Of a DNA stretch of 64,000 bases, positions 53,750-64,000 are shown one piece after another. A model generated the notes under the pieces. It had not been told where the DNA came from, searched no databases, and was given only the letters and a program-made list of their open reading frames with translations. Position 1 is the first letter of the stretch. Each line of letters starts with the position of its first letter. Where the stretch lies: positions 3,906,001-3,970,000 of the forward strand of contig JBAIAC010000021.1 of NCBI GenBank assembly GCA_037349315.1, written 5' to 3'. Source of the stretch: Chelydra serpentina. Taxonomy: Eukaryota > Chordata > Testudines > Chelydridae. The position numbers were made by a program, and so were the translations under genes.

Positions 53750-54650
53750 AATTTATATACCTTTTTTTGGTTTGTTTCTGATTCTGTATACAGAGGAAAC
53801 TGAGCCTATTTATAATATAATGTGGCCCAGTTCATTGGTTACATAAATTGTGTTCTGATACAGTATATTATCACCTAATCTCCAATTTCCCAAGCATTCT
53901 CTCTTTGGCCTTTATTAAAATAAACCTTTGCCTTCTGTTTGGATTTTCCCAATTTGATAGCTACCTGCAAGAGAATCTGATTTAAATGTTTTTGAATGCT
54001 TGCACATACGTTTTCAGTTTGACTTCCTCTAGCTGTGTGCCACTGGTATTCCACAAAAGATGCTGTGGCATTCACATGGTTTGCCCAGTCATCACCTCAA
54101 AGGGTGTATGATCTGTGGAAGCAGTGGGAGTTTCCCTGAGTGCCATAAAAATGAGTGGAATCGGGGTATTGCAACTGCATCCATTGACATCTGCCAGTTT
54201 CCGCAGCATTAGTTTGACGGTGCAATTTGTTCTCGTTAGCATCCCTGATGATTGAGGTCTATATGAAATGTGCAATTTTGTTGCACTCCCAACAACTGTA
54301 AAAATCTTTGGAACACTTATCCAGTAAAGTGTGTTCCTCTGCCTGACTCTACCCTAGCGGGGAGTTTCCAATGAGAGAAGACTTGTTTCACCAAGTTTTT
54401 TTGTTGTGGCTAAAGCAGCATTTGCCTTAAGGGGAAATGCTTCCACCCATTTGGAGAATGGATCAATAACAAGAAGATATATGTTTTCTCCTGATCATAA
54501 TAATAAATTTCTGTGATTTTTATTTTGGGAGGTATTGATGTGAAAATCTGGGTTCAGATTTTCCCTGGATTAACATCTGGGCACACATGAGGGTTCCCAG
54601 AATACAACAGGGCATCCAGCAAAGGAGATAGGGTCGGTCCATGCTGGAGT
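53750..54650 (-). pseudogene. Endogenous retrovirus pol, integrase part
   Basis: Minus-strand frames show the integrase core around a catalytic Asp (IDPFSKWVEAFPL, about 54470-54420). The later YRPQSSGM...RTNCTVK stretch follows, where the catalytic Glu is expected but has been altered. Then come ALRETPTASTDHTPFEVMTG and a KVYFNKGQRENAWEIGD end. Frames are interrupted. No gag, protease or reverse transcriptase and no 5' LTR are present in the window, so the provirus is 5'-truncated. Confidence 0.8.
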
Positions 54651-54753
54651 TCTTGTTATACCTTTGTCATGCAATAACAAATTCCAGTGTGCTCATTGAG
54701 CATTAGACATCTGTCCATCCTTGCTTCGATTAGAAAGCAAGAACTGGAGAGAG

Positions 54754-54754
<1 letters not shown>

Positions 54755-54818
<64 letters not shown>
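54755..54818 (+). repeat. (GT)n microsatellite
   Basis: About 31 uninterrupted GT units. Confidence 0.95.
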
Positions 54819-54821
<3 letters not shown>

Positions 54822-54899
54822 TGTAGAGCTATAGGGTTTAAACCAATTAAAAATGCAAAATGCTTGGCTGTCCAGCTGATGACCAATAAATATTTTTTC

Positions 54900-55320
54900 A
54901 CAAGTGGAATATTTAAGTTCCACTAGGCTTATTCTTTTAGAGCATAGGCTACTGGCCTAAATTTTTCCATGACTCTTTTTAGAAGCTACTGTTGCAAGTG
55001 CAATTGCACTCAGAGACCTTTTAAGTGATACGGTTTGCTGGGATCTGGAGTGATCAGCACAGAGGCTTGAATTACTGCTTGCTTCAGTTTTACAAATTGA
55101 ACTGATCTGCTCTGTCCTGGCTCAAGAAATCCCTTTTCTTTCACAAGTTATACAGTGGACCTGCAATGAAAGCAAAGTTAGGAATGAAGTCTTGATGGTG
55201 TCCTACCGATCCTAGAAAAGATCATAAAGAAGTTATGTCAGTGGGCATTGACAATTCTCAAATTGCATCCACCTTCTGTCGGGCTGGTGTTTAACCTCCT
55301 TAAGACAAAGTAATACCTAA
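54900..55320. other. Intron 2 of copy 2, nothing recognised
   Basis: AT-balanced sequence between the retroviral remnant and the CR1 fragment. No gene. Confidence 0.35.
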
Positions 55321-55339
55321 AAAAGAACAACGAGGAGAT

Positions 55340-55770
55340 GGTTTGTTCCTGTGCCCTCAATCAGGCATCTTTAAAATACAGCCAGCTCTCCTGGACTCCT
55401 TTCCCCCTCATATTAGCCTCCCAGGAGATCCTGCCCATCAGTTCCCTAAGGGAGTCTAAGTTTGCTTTTCTGAAGTCCAGGGTCCGTATTCTGCAGCTCT
55501 CCTTTCTTCCTTTTGTCAGGATCCTGAACTCGACCATCTCACGGTCACTGCTGCCCAGGTTGCCACCCACTTCTTCTCCCCCTACTAATTCTTCCCTGTT
55601 TGTGAGCAGCAGGTCAAGAGGAGCATGGCCCCTAGTTGGTCCTTCAATAGTTGCACCTGGAAGTTGTCCCCAACACTCTCCAAAAACTTCCTGGATTGTC
55701 TATGCACTGCTGTATTGCTCTCCCAGCAGATGTCACTGAAGTCCCCCATGAAAACCAGGGTCTGTGATGG
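55340..55770 (-). mobile_element. CR1 LINE endonuclease-region fragment
   Basis: On minus the frames read [17 protein letters not shown], an LLTNRE-like block and SDREMVEFRILTKGRKE, the C-terminal part of the CR1 AP-endonuclease and the spacer before reverse transcriptase. Broken by several changes. Unlike the other CR1 pieces here this is not a 3' end. Confidence 0.8.
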
Positions 55771-55914
55771 ATCCGTTATAGAACTATCTTGACATTTCCC
55801 GCCATCACATTGGTCTCTCAGTTTTACCCTTTTCCCAACCTTGTGTCTTGTCTATTTAGATAATGTTGCCTCCTTGTATTCCTCTGTCTGCATAGATCTG
55901 TTGTCTCTTGTCAT

Positions 55915-56050
55915 GTATTAGACTGTGAGCTTTTTCAGGTACGTGTTGGCTATTTGTTGTGTGTTTGTACAGCGCCTGGCGCAATAGGGTCCTGCTCCAT
56001 GACTGGGGCTCCTAGGGCACTACAGTAATAGACAAAATAAATAAATAAAC
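55915..56050 (-). repeat. Ancient interspersed repeat, arm 2 copy
   Basis: Inverted partner of 13890-14045 ('gtacagcgcctggcgcaata'), shared by both gene introns. Confidence 0.6.
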
Positions 56051-56636
56051 AAACAACCACAGCACAAACAGAAGAGACTCTGATCTATGTCCTGTGCGGC
56101 ACTGCTCCGAGTGACCTGTCATGAAATAATGTGAAAAGACTGTAAAAATAAAATACATTTCTGTTTTGAATTTTCCTAAATTACATTTTCCAAAAAGTTT
56201 TCATTTTGAAAATTACTTGTTTTTGTGGGAAATGTCCTGAAGTTGAAATGGCATTTTCCAAAGCAAACTTTTCTTTGTAGAATTTTTCCCAACCGGCTCA
56301 GGGCAGGAGACCAAACTGTCTGGTCAGAGTGGGCCCTGCTGGTCTTCAAACCTGTAACTCCACCCCACGGTTCCTAAAAGGGCCTAGTCCCTGTCTGAGT
56401 ACATGCACATGCACTGCCTGCATTCCCTGCGTGTCTGAGCTGGGGTTCCTGCTTAAGTGGACAGCACTCTGCTCTGTCTCTGTGGGTTCAGAGTTGTCAC
56501 CGTTGGGTTGTGCCTGCCCCTCCTCCCACTGGTCATACCACTTCCCCATCGCCCCCTTTCCAGCAGAGAGGGGCCTTTGTACCAAGCCCTGGGGCTCACC
56601 GGCTGCACCCTGATGGCTTCTCTTCCCCATGTGCAG

Positions 56637-56750
56637 GTTTTCCTGTTCGCAAACCCGCCCTGATTTCTCAGCTGGAGCGAGGGGAGGAGCCGTGCATCCC
56701 AGATCCCCCAGCCCCTGAGGAGCAGGAGACCCAGAGGGACGTCCCGACAG
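56637..56750 (+). CDS. Zinc-finger gene copy 2, exon 3 (linker)
   Basis: A 114-nt exon after acceptor ccccatgtgcag and before donor GTGAGG, starting and ending in phase 1. It encodes the same KPALISQLERGEEPCIPDPP linker as copy 1. It is separated from the KRAB exon by a 13.85-kb intron swollen by transposons, against 3.2 kb in copy 1. Confidence 0.9.
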
Positions 56751-56984
56751 GTGAGGGATGAATCAGCCAGCTCAGAAAGCAAAATCCAGGGATCCCAGCC
56801 ACGAGCTCCCAAGGCAGTGCCTCCTGGCTGCATCGTCTGAGCCATGGGGAAGGCAGAGCTTAGCCACACAGCCAGGAGCTCCGCAGCCCTGCCCCATGGC
56901 CGGATTCACTGAGCCATGGGGGAGGCAGAACCATGAATACCTGGTTCCCCAAGCTGCGCTCTGTCCAATTTGGGTTCTGCCACA

Positions 56985-57085
56985 GACTCCATGTGTGACC
57001 TTGGGCAAGTCACTTAGTCCCTGGGTGTGTCAGTTCCCATCTGCAAACTGGGGATAACAGCCCTGCCCTGCCTCTCAGGTGTGCA
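56985..57085 (-). repeat. MIR-type SINE fragment, arm 2 copy
   Basis: Inverted partner of 12340-12490 ('tgaccttgggcaagtcactt'). Confidence 0.8.
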
Positions 57086-57905
57086 TGTGGATAAACACAT
57101 TAAGGATTGTGAGGTGCCTGCATACTATGGAGTTGGGGCCGGCCAATACCAGAGATAGACGCTTTAATATAAACCGTGTCTCTTAAAGAGCTGCACTGGG
57201 CCGTGTGGACGTCCTTCTTCCGGTTTTAACCAAGTTTGTTTTGGTTCAGTTCCATGCAAGTGGAAACAGGTTATGGGTAAACTGAAGTAGGCACCTCCAG
57301 GTGGCAGTTTGCCCTGGTTTAGATAATGGGGTTACTTTGGAGCTGGCTGGAGATTTTTTCCAATCACATCTCAGTTCTGACCGAATTTGGGCAGAAAGCA
57401 GGCCGGGGACTGACAGAAACCTGCCTGGTGTCTTGCCAGCTTGCCCCTCCCCAGCGCTTCAGCAGCTCACCAGGAGGGCTGCCCCTGGCCTGGGGTTTCT
57501 GAGCTACAGAGGCACCAGGAGCCTGGAAGCACTGGGTTACCCGGCTCCCAAGCTCCCTGGGTCATCAGCAGCTGGCCTGGTGGCTGCCCTGGAGCCGGGG
57601 CTCCCAGGCGCTCCTGACTCCATGGCACCTGCCTGGATAGGCATCCGGGAATCCCAGGGAGCACATTTCATTTCACACACACACCTCGGTGTGTCCCAAA
57701 GTATTGCGGGGTTCAAGTTTTGGGGGAAATTTCCAGTTTTTGGCTTTTTGTCCCAATTCGGAACAAACTTTTTTTTCCAAAAACTTGAATATTTTTGTGA
57801 ACTTTGAATTCCACTTTCCAGCCAGTGTTAGTTTAGATCCCTCTGTTGGCTTCCCCCTGCACCTGGGGCCCGGCTCACCCACCACTTCTCTCTTGGTCCC
57901 CGCAG

Positions 57906-60439
57906 ACACCGGGAGGGGGCTGGACGCTGAGGAGCTGGCTGTGCTGCACCACGGGGAGGTGGAGGCACCTGTCCAAGCAGCTCCAACACCCAAGGCCTCA
58001 CCAAGATGGCCCAAGAGTAAAGCGCCCCAGAGCCCTGGCCGGAAGAGAAAGAAACCCTCTCTGGATGGAGAAGAGCCAGAAGCCCCCTCTGAGGGTGGGA
58101 AACAGCAGCTCCCCACCTCTCCCATGTACATGCAACAGCCGCTTCCTTCTGTGCGCATGCAAAAGCCTCTCCTTCCTGTAGGCAGGAAACAGCCACCCCC
58201 TGTTGTGCACAGAGAACAGTCGCCCCCTCCCCTGAGCAGGGAACAGTCGCCCCCTCCTCTGCGCAGGGAACAGCAGCCCTCCACTCCTGGCAGGGAACAG
58301 TCGCCCACTCCTGGCAGGGAACAGTCGCCCCCTCCCCTGAGCAGGGAACAGCCGCTCTCAACTCCTGGCAGGGAACAGCCGCCCCCTCCCCTGAGCAGGG
58401 AAAAGCCACCCTCCACTCCTGGCAGGGAACAGCCGCCCCCTCCCCTGAGCAGGGAACAGCCGCCCTCCACCCCTGGCAGGAAACAGCCACCTCCTCCCCT
58501 GCTCAGGGAACAGCCACCCCCTCCCCTGAGCAGAGAACAGCCGCCCCCTCCTATATGCAGGGAACAGCCGTCCCCTATCCAGCTGCCCCACCTGCCATCC
58601 CTGGCTAAGTCCTCCAGCAAGGAGCCAGCAGAACAAGACTCCCCTCCCAGCAAGAGCCCGCCCCCCTCTGAGAAGTCCTACCAGTGCCCCTTGTGTAGTC
58701 AGAACTTCAGGCAGAGCTCGGACCTGCAGCGGCACCGGCGCATCCACACGGGAGAGAAGCCTTTCCGCTGCTCCGTGTGCGAGAAGAGCTTCCGGCTGCA
58801 GTCCAACCTGATCGTGCACCAGCGCACGCACACCGGGGAGCGGCCCTACCAGTGCGGGGAGTGCGGCCGCGCCTTCTCGCAGAGCTCCAACCTCCTGACC
58901 CACAGCAAGATCCACCTGGGCCAGAAGCCCTACGCCTGCTTCGAGTGCGGCAAGAGCTTCCACCACAGCTCCAACCTCATCATCCACCAGCGCACCCACA
59001 CCGGCGAGCGGCCCTACGAGTGCAGCGTCTGCGCCAAGCGCTTCAGCGACCGCTCCACCCTGGTGCAGCACCGGCGCGTCCACACGGGCGAGCGCCCCTA
59101 CGCCTGCTCCGAGTGCGGCAAGTGCTTCAGCCAGGCCTCACACCTGGTCAAACACCGACGCACCCACACGGGCCCCTGCACCAAGAATAGAGCTGCCCCC
59201 AGAAAAACACCAGTCACAGCGGTGCAGAGAACCAGCCCCCAAAATGGGGCAGCCATTGGGGAGGAGAGAGCTGCCCCCACTCATGGGCTGAGTGAGAGGA
59301 TTGCCACACCCCAAAATGGAGCAGCTACAGGGGAGGAAAGAGCAGCCCTGAAAGATGCACCCACCACGGGGAAGGATCGAGCCACCCAGGAAATGGGTTC
59401 AGAGGGGAAGAAGGACAAAGCAGCTCAGAAAGTTGCTTTGGCCACGAAGGAGATAGCCACCCCCAAACACACGCTGGCCATGGGGATGGAGAGGGTGACA
59501 ACAAAGGGCATGCTGGCCGCAGGGAAGGAAAGGGTGACCCCCACACTTAGGCTGGGTCAGTTGAGAGCTGCCTCCATAAACAGGCTGGGCACAGGAGAGG
59601 ACAGAACCACTCCAAAAGACGTGCCAGCCATGGGGGAGAAGAGAGCACCCGCTCCAGATGCACCAGCCGTGCATGAGGGGAGAGATGCCCTGAAAGATGC
59701 ACTGAGGGTGGGGAAGGACAAAGCAGCAACAAACCACACATCGGTTGGGAAGAAGGGGAGAACTGCCCCCAAACATGCACTGGCCACGGGGAAGGGGAGG
59801 GTCAGCCCCAAACACGCACTTGCCATGGGGAAAGGGAGAGCTGGCCCTGAACACGCACTGGCCATGGGGAAGGGGAGAGCCGGCCCCAAACAAGCACTTG
59901 CCATGGGGAAAGGGAGAGCCGGCTCCAAACACGCGCTGGCCATGGGGCGGGACAGAGCTGGTCCCAAACACACATTGGCCACAGGGAAGGAGAGCGCCGG
60001 CCCCAAATATGCACTTGACATAGGGAAAGGGAGAGCCAGCCCCAAACCCACACTTGCCATGGGGAAGGGGAGAGCCAGCCCCAAACACGTGCTGGCCACG
60101 GGGAAGGAGAGAGCCAGCCCCAAACAAACCCTGGCCACGGGGAAGGGGAGAGCCGGCCCCAAACACACCCTGGCCACGGGGAAGGGGAGAGCTGGCCCCA
60201 AACACACCCTGGCCACGGGGAAGGGGAGAGCCGGCCCCAAACACACGCTGGCCATGGGGAAGGGGAGAGCTGGCCCCAAACACACGCTGGCCACGGGGAA
60301 GGGGAGAGCTAGCCCCCATCATGTACCAGGCACACGGGAGCGCAGACAGCAGGGGAACCCTCTCATGTCACTGCGTGATAGGGGCAGGGATGGCTCACGG
60401 GGGGAACAGACTGTGAGGAGCCCCGTCACTGCACGGTAG
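57906..60439 (+). CDS. SCAN-KRAB-zinc-finger gene copy 2, exon 4: proline repeats, six C2H2 fingers, basic repeat tail
   Basis: The acceptor is tccccgcag before 57906, joined in phase to exon 3. It covers residues 434-1277 of the predicted 1277-residue protein. The first 100 residues are identical to copy 1, including the basic [14 protein letters not shown] proline-rich array follows (about 533-655). Six C2H2 fingers lie at residues 692-854 (58679-59167), with helix residues (-1, 2, 3, 6) QSDR, LSNV, QSNT, HSNI, DSTQ and QSHK. The long tail is Lys-, Arg- and Ala-rich and includes 14 units of a 13-residue repeat. The protein is presumably a nuclear DNA-binding repressor. The reading frame from ATG to TAG is open across all four exons. 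Confidence 0.9.
58204..58570 (+). repeat. Coding proline-rich minisatellite, copy 2
   Basis: Units alternate between SREQPPPPL and STPGREQ types. The array is of similar length to that in copy 1 but contains the STPGREQ unit, which I do not see in copy 1. Confidence 0.85.
59771..60316 (+). repeat. Coding 39-bp minisatellite, 14 units
   Basis: Fourteen exact-length units encode KH(A/T)LA(M/T)GKGRAGP with minor variants. The unit length is a multiple of three, so the frame is kept. The complementary strand is also open over most of the array. Confidence 0.92.
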
Positions 60440-60690
60440 GTCCAGGCTGGCTCCTTTGGACATGCTGTCAGCTGGTTTTTCACTGACTGGGTGTGAAACC
60501 CCATCAATGTGCAGGAGGGAAGTAATGCCAATGCCATAGGCTCACACTTAGCAACGGAGAAGCTAGCCTGGCATGGGATGCACTCACAGCTCGGAGAGGA
60601 CGGGCAGCACGAAGGCACTTCTGGCACCGCAGAGTGTTCCCCGCCCCGACCCCCCAGGACTGGAGCTGGCAGAGCAAGTGGCTGGCATGG
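60440..60690. repeat. Outer edge of palindrome arm 2
   Basis: Inverted partner of 8860-8960 (to about 60548) and then of 4826-4960 (60550-60690). The Harbinger element sits between these two pieces in arm 1, so this is its empty site. Confidence 0.8.
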
Positions 60691-61479
60691 AAAATGCAAA
60701 CACAGACATCTCTCTCTGTCTCAGGGGAGGCTGAAATCTTGGCAGGCAACAGGAAGGGAGAGTTGGGTGAATTTTAAACTCTCAGATTGGGACCTGAGCT
60801 GAGGGGGTGTAAAAGAAGCCCTAGAAATCTCCTTCTGTGTGGAATTAAAATGAGGAGAAGAAAGGTTCCAATGTGACCAACTATTATGATCTGTCTCTTA
60901 AAGCCCCAGCTCTGCTTTTATATATAAAAAAAATCTGTGGCTAGTCCAATGACCGGGGAGAAAAATCAAGGAATCTCAAACCCTATTGGCTACAGTGCCA
61001 GAGGGCAAATCACTCCATGTTAATTTATTTTATTAAATCTCATGATTTTTTAAACTGGTTTTGTGAAATTTTGGGTCTGACGCCACATTTCGTTGAAGGC
61101 TTGGGGCTTTTGGGGGAGGAGGGGCAGGTAAAGCTACGGGAGGCAGTTTTAGAAGCACAGTGAATGGATCCTCCAGCATCCATTGCAATCCACTTGCTGC
61201 ATCCCAGGTGAGCCCTAATGGTGAAATGGCCGAGAAGTGGCAGCCCCGTTCTCAAGGAGTATATGCAGTCTTACACCTGCAGAACGCTGTTGGGATTGCT
61301 CTTAGCAATCTGTTGTGGCCACGACCCATTGGAAGAAGTTTTTTAAAAAACTGTCGGCCTAATTTTTAAATGGACCGTGCCCCTTTCGTAGCTTTTTAGG
61401 TCAGAACATTGTAACGGTGTGATCTGATCTTCCGTCCATAGGACTTCCATGAATTAAATGCTGCTTCAAGCCCAATAGC
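60691..61479. other. Intergenic, nothing recognised
   Basis: Downstream of gene copy 2. No convincing polyadenylation signal or gene. Confidence 0.35.
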
Positions 61480-61993
61480 TAGGACCCTACCAAATTCACA
61501 GTCCGCTTTCATCAATTTCACAATCATCGCATTTTAAAAAATCTTCAATGTCACGGTTTCAGATATTTAAATCTTAAATGTCATGGTGTTGTAACAAGCA
61601 CGAACATGTATTTAAAAACAGCAAAATATAAACATGCAAAGCCCCTAAGATTCAGCATTTCTCGAACTGGGGGCCCTGACCTAGAAGCGGGTCGCAAGGC
61701 TATTGGAGAGGGCGGCCGGAGAGCAGCGGCTGCTGGCCAGGCTTCCAGCTCTGAAAGCAGCCCTACCGCCAGCAGCAGCACAGCCGTAAGGGTGACAACA
61801 CTGTGACCTCCCCCCACAATAGCCTTGCGACCCCCTTTTGGGTTGGGGCCTCCAGTCTGGGAAAAGCGCTGTACTTCAGTATACTTATACCCTATAGCAG
61901 AGGGTATTTTATAGCATAGGTAAAAGTACACAAAAGACCAGATTTCGTGGTCCATGATGCGTTTTTGACAGCTGCGAATGTGGAAGGGCCCTA
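61480..61993. mobile_element. hAT-like element, TAGGACCCTA ends
   Basis: Left TAGGACCCTACCAAATTCAC and inverted right TAGGGCCCTTCCACATTC, as in 24294-24680. I found no clear target duplication. Confidence 0.65.
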
Positions 61994-63109
61994 TTTATAA
62001 GCTATATTAGCTGACTAGATTGTGCTCCTTGGGTCTTTCACTGCCCCTTTCTCCGAGCCAGTCTTAAAGCAACTTGGTTCAGCAATAAAAGTGCTCCGCT
62101 GGGCTACCCCCGGGACGCAACCAACAGATGAAATCTTTATAACATAGGCTACACTCCAGGGGATGAATGCATGTCATTCCCAGTCTCACAGGGATGCTGT
62201 GAGGGTCTTGTGACCCTGCTATCTTTAGCAGGATAGGAAGTTCCTGAGTTGATTTTTTAAGACAGCATTTTTAAAAAACACGTGTGTGACAATGGGCTGT
62301 AGATGATTTTATCTCCCTCGAGAGCGAGATTACGGGCTGGAGCCAGCTTCTGGGAGCCCCGATTCCAGTGTGTAGCACCCACTCCTAGGGCCTGATCTAT
62401 TGAAGGTTGCTGGAAAGATTTAACAGCTTTGGACAGACCTGTGGTCTCATTGAGTGCAATGAGACGACTCCCACGAGTGAGGCTTTGCAGGCCTGGCTCC
62501 TACCTTTGCCCGTAGCTCTAGGTGTCGTGACACGCTGGAACGCGTTGGTCAAGGGGTGCATCTTCACGGCACGGTTAGCCCCCAGGTCTGAGCACTTGGG
62601 TAAGCCTAGCCCCAGTGTTTGCCCTCACAATGCAAAGCCTGACTTGAGTTACTGTCTCCTGATGGGTGCTGCCCCTCCCCCACAAGTATTAGGACATCTG
62701 GAGACATATCCCATGGTGCTTTGTGCTGCAGCAAGCTGAGCTGCTCTATGATTTTTTTCCCCAGTGCATTGTGGGAGATTTTTTTCTGACCTTCTGGGCC
62801 CATGGGGGCATTGTGAAAAGGCATTGGGGGACTATCAGCACTGCAGGGGGTTAACCTACATCCTCACTGCAAAGTGAGCAGGTTAGCAGCCTGAATGAAA
62901 GCAGCACCAGGGCTTTAGCCCACCTGGCAGCTAGCCCACCTGGGTTTAAAACCTACAGAGCTCAGGAGAGAGGATTTTGTGTTTTATGGACAGGGGGTCA
63001 GAGTAAGGACAACAGCTGGGTCAGAGTAGTGAAGACAGACCCTGTGAAACACAAGACAACATACTAGTCGAATCGGCAGTCTGTAACCTGCTTGTCCCGG
63101 CGGAGCGTG
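61994..63109. other. Intergenic, nothing recognised
   Basis: No gene. Text such as 'gtgctttgtgctgcagcaag' may belong to a DNA transposon, but no ends were found. Confidence 0.35.
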
Positions 63110-63117
63110 GCTGACGG

Positions 63118-63554
63118 CATAGGCGCCGACTTCTGCTCCCGCCGGTGGGTGCTCGACCTCGCTCTGTCCCCGGCCCGACTGCACCCCTGTCCCTTCCCCT
63201 CTGACCCCACCCCCGTTCCAACCCCTTCCCCAAACTCCCCGCCCCAACTCCACGCCCTCCCGACCCTGCCCCTATTCCGACTCCTTCCCCAAATTCCCGT
63301 CCCAGGCCCATCTCCTCCCCTGAGCACGCCACATTCCCGCTCCTCCCCTTCCCTCCAAGCACGCTACCAAACAGCTGTTTGGTGGTGGCAAAGCGGGAAG
63401 CGCTGGGAGGTAAGCAGATGAGCAGGGACATGGCATGCTCAGGGGAGGAGGCAGAGGAGGAGGTGGGGCCTGGGGGAGGGGGAAGCTTGGCTGCCGGTGA
63501 GTGCAGAGCACCCACTAATTTTTCCCCAGAGCACCCACGGAGTCGGCACCTAAG
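63118..63554. mobile_element. MITE of the CATAGGCGCCGAC family, copy F
   Basis: Ends CATAGGCGCCGACTTC and GAGTCGGCACCTAAG, flanked by GCTGACGG and GCTGACAG (63110-63117, 63555-63562). Confidence 0.82.
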
Positions 63555-63659
63555 GCTGACAGGGCTTACAGTCACCATGGCACAGACCTCTCCCATGAGC
63601 ACATCCCAGCAGAAGACACACTGCTGCTGGGGGAACTAAGGCCGACACCTAGAACTGGT

Positions 63660-63702
63660 CACACACACACGCACGCGCACACACACACACACACACACAA
63701 AG
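63660..63702 (+). repeat. (CA)n microsatellite
   Basis: Imperfect CA run with cg interruptions. Followed to 64000 by AT-rich sequence without a gene. Confidence 0.9.
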
Positions 63703-64000
63703 TTTTCATCCAACTAAACCTTTCTCACACACAAAAAAAAGGGTTTGACAATTTTTTTTATTTTTTAATTCTAAACTAGCACTTTTAGGGGGAAAAGCAA
63801 TATTTTCAGTATTTAAAAAAAAATTCCTTTCAAAATAGTCAGAAAATGCACACTTTGTTTTTAAATTCCCAGTCATTAGCTGGCCCATTTTCTCTAGATT
63901 TTATTTTTAAACTTAAAGTGAGAGAATGTTTAAAAAGGCGAAAGAATGAAAGATTTAAAGTACCACCTCCATTTTAACTCTCTTTAAATGACATCAAATA

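Noticed and set aside
59399..60322. Long antisense open frames (over 240-300 codons) across the copy 2 tail
   Set aside because: They follow from the 39-bp repeat, whose length is a multiple of three and which lacks stops on the other strand. No start context, splice logic or domain supports them.

Overview
The window looks like nuclear DNA of a hidden-necked (cryptodiran) turtle. It carries at least five copies of a tRNA-type SINE with a CR1-like tail, as in the turtle Cry I family, many CR1 LINE 3' ends, Harbinger and hAT DNA transposons, solo LTRs and a broken endogenous retrovirus, set around intron-containing KRAB/SCAN zinc-finger genes. Nothing bacterial or plasmid-like is present.

Two paralogous SCAN-KRAB-C2H2 zinc-finger genes lie head to head. 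Copy 1 is on the minus strand (exons 19058-18000, 16273-16147, 12949-12836, 11457-9752). Copy 2 is on the plus strand (exons 40513-41571, 42660-42786, 56637-56750, 57906-60439). The first three exons have identical lengths in the two copies (1059, 127 and 114 nt), with matching splice phases. Both spliced frames are open, giving about 1001 and 1277 residues. Each protein has, in order, a retroelement-capsid-like segment and SCAN domain, a KRAB A box, a linker, a proline-rich repeat stretch, six C2H2 fingers and a basic repeat tail.

The two genes are arms of a large imperfect palindrome. Matching inverted segments run from about 4.8-19.9 kb and 39.2-60.7 kb, with an inner matching pair at about 26.0-26.8 and 32.8-33.5 kb. 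The symmetry centre is near 29.7 kb. Identity is patchy: SCAN exons and the 0.6 kb upstream are almost identical, while KRAB exons differ at about 17% of bases. This suggests gene conversion between arms.

Region by region: 0-4.8 kb holds CR1 fragments, a decayed zinc-finger remnant and a solo LTR. 4.9-8.8 kb is a Harbinger element inserted into arm 1. 8.9-19.9 kb is gene copy 1, its tail cut by a CR1. 20-39 kb is the repeat-rich centre, with a possible CpG-island promoter at 34.2-34.8 kb. 39.2-60.7 kb is gene copy 2; its 13.9 kb second intron holds a CR1 split by a 4 kb hAT element, itself split by another hAT element, plus a truncated retrovirus. 60.7-64 kb holds more DNA transposons. Six insertions of one short element with CATAGGCGCCGAC-type ends and 8-bp target duplications are scattered through the window.
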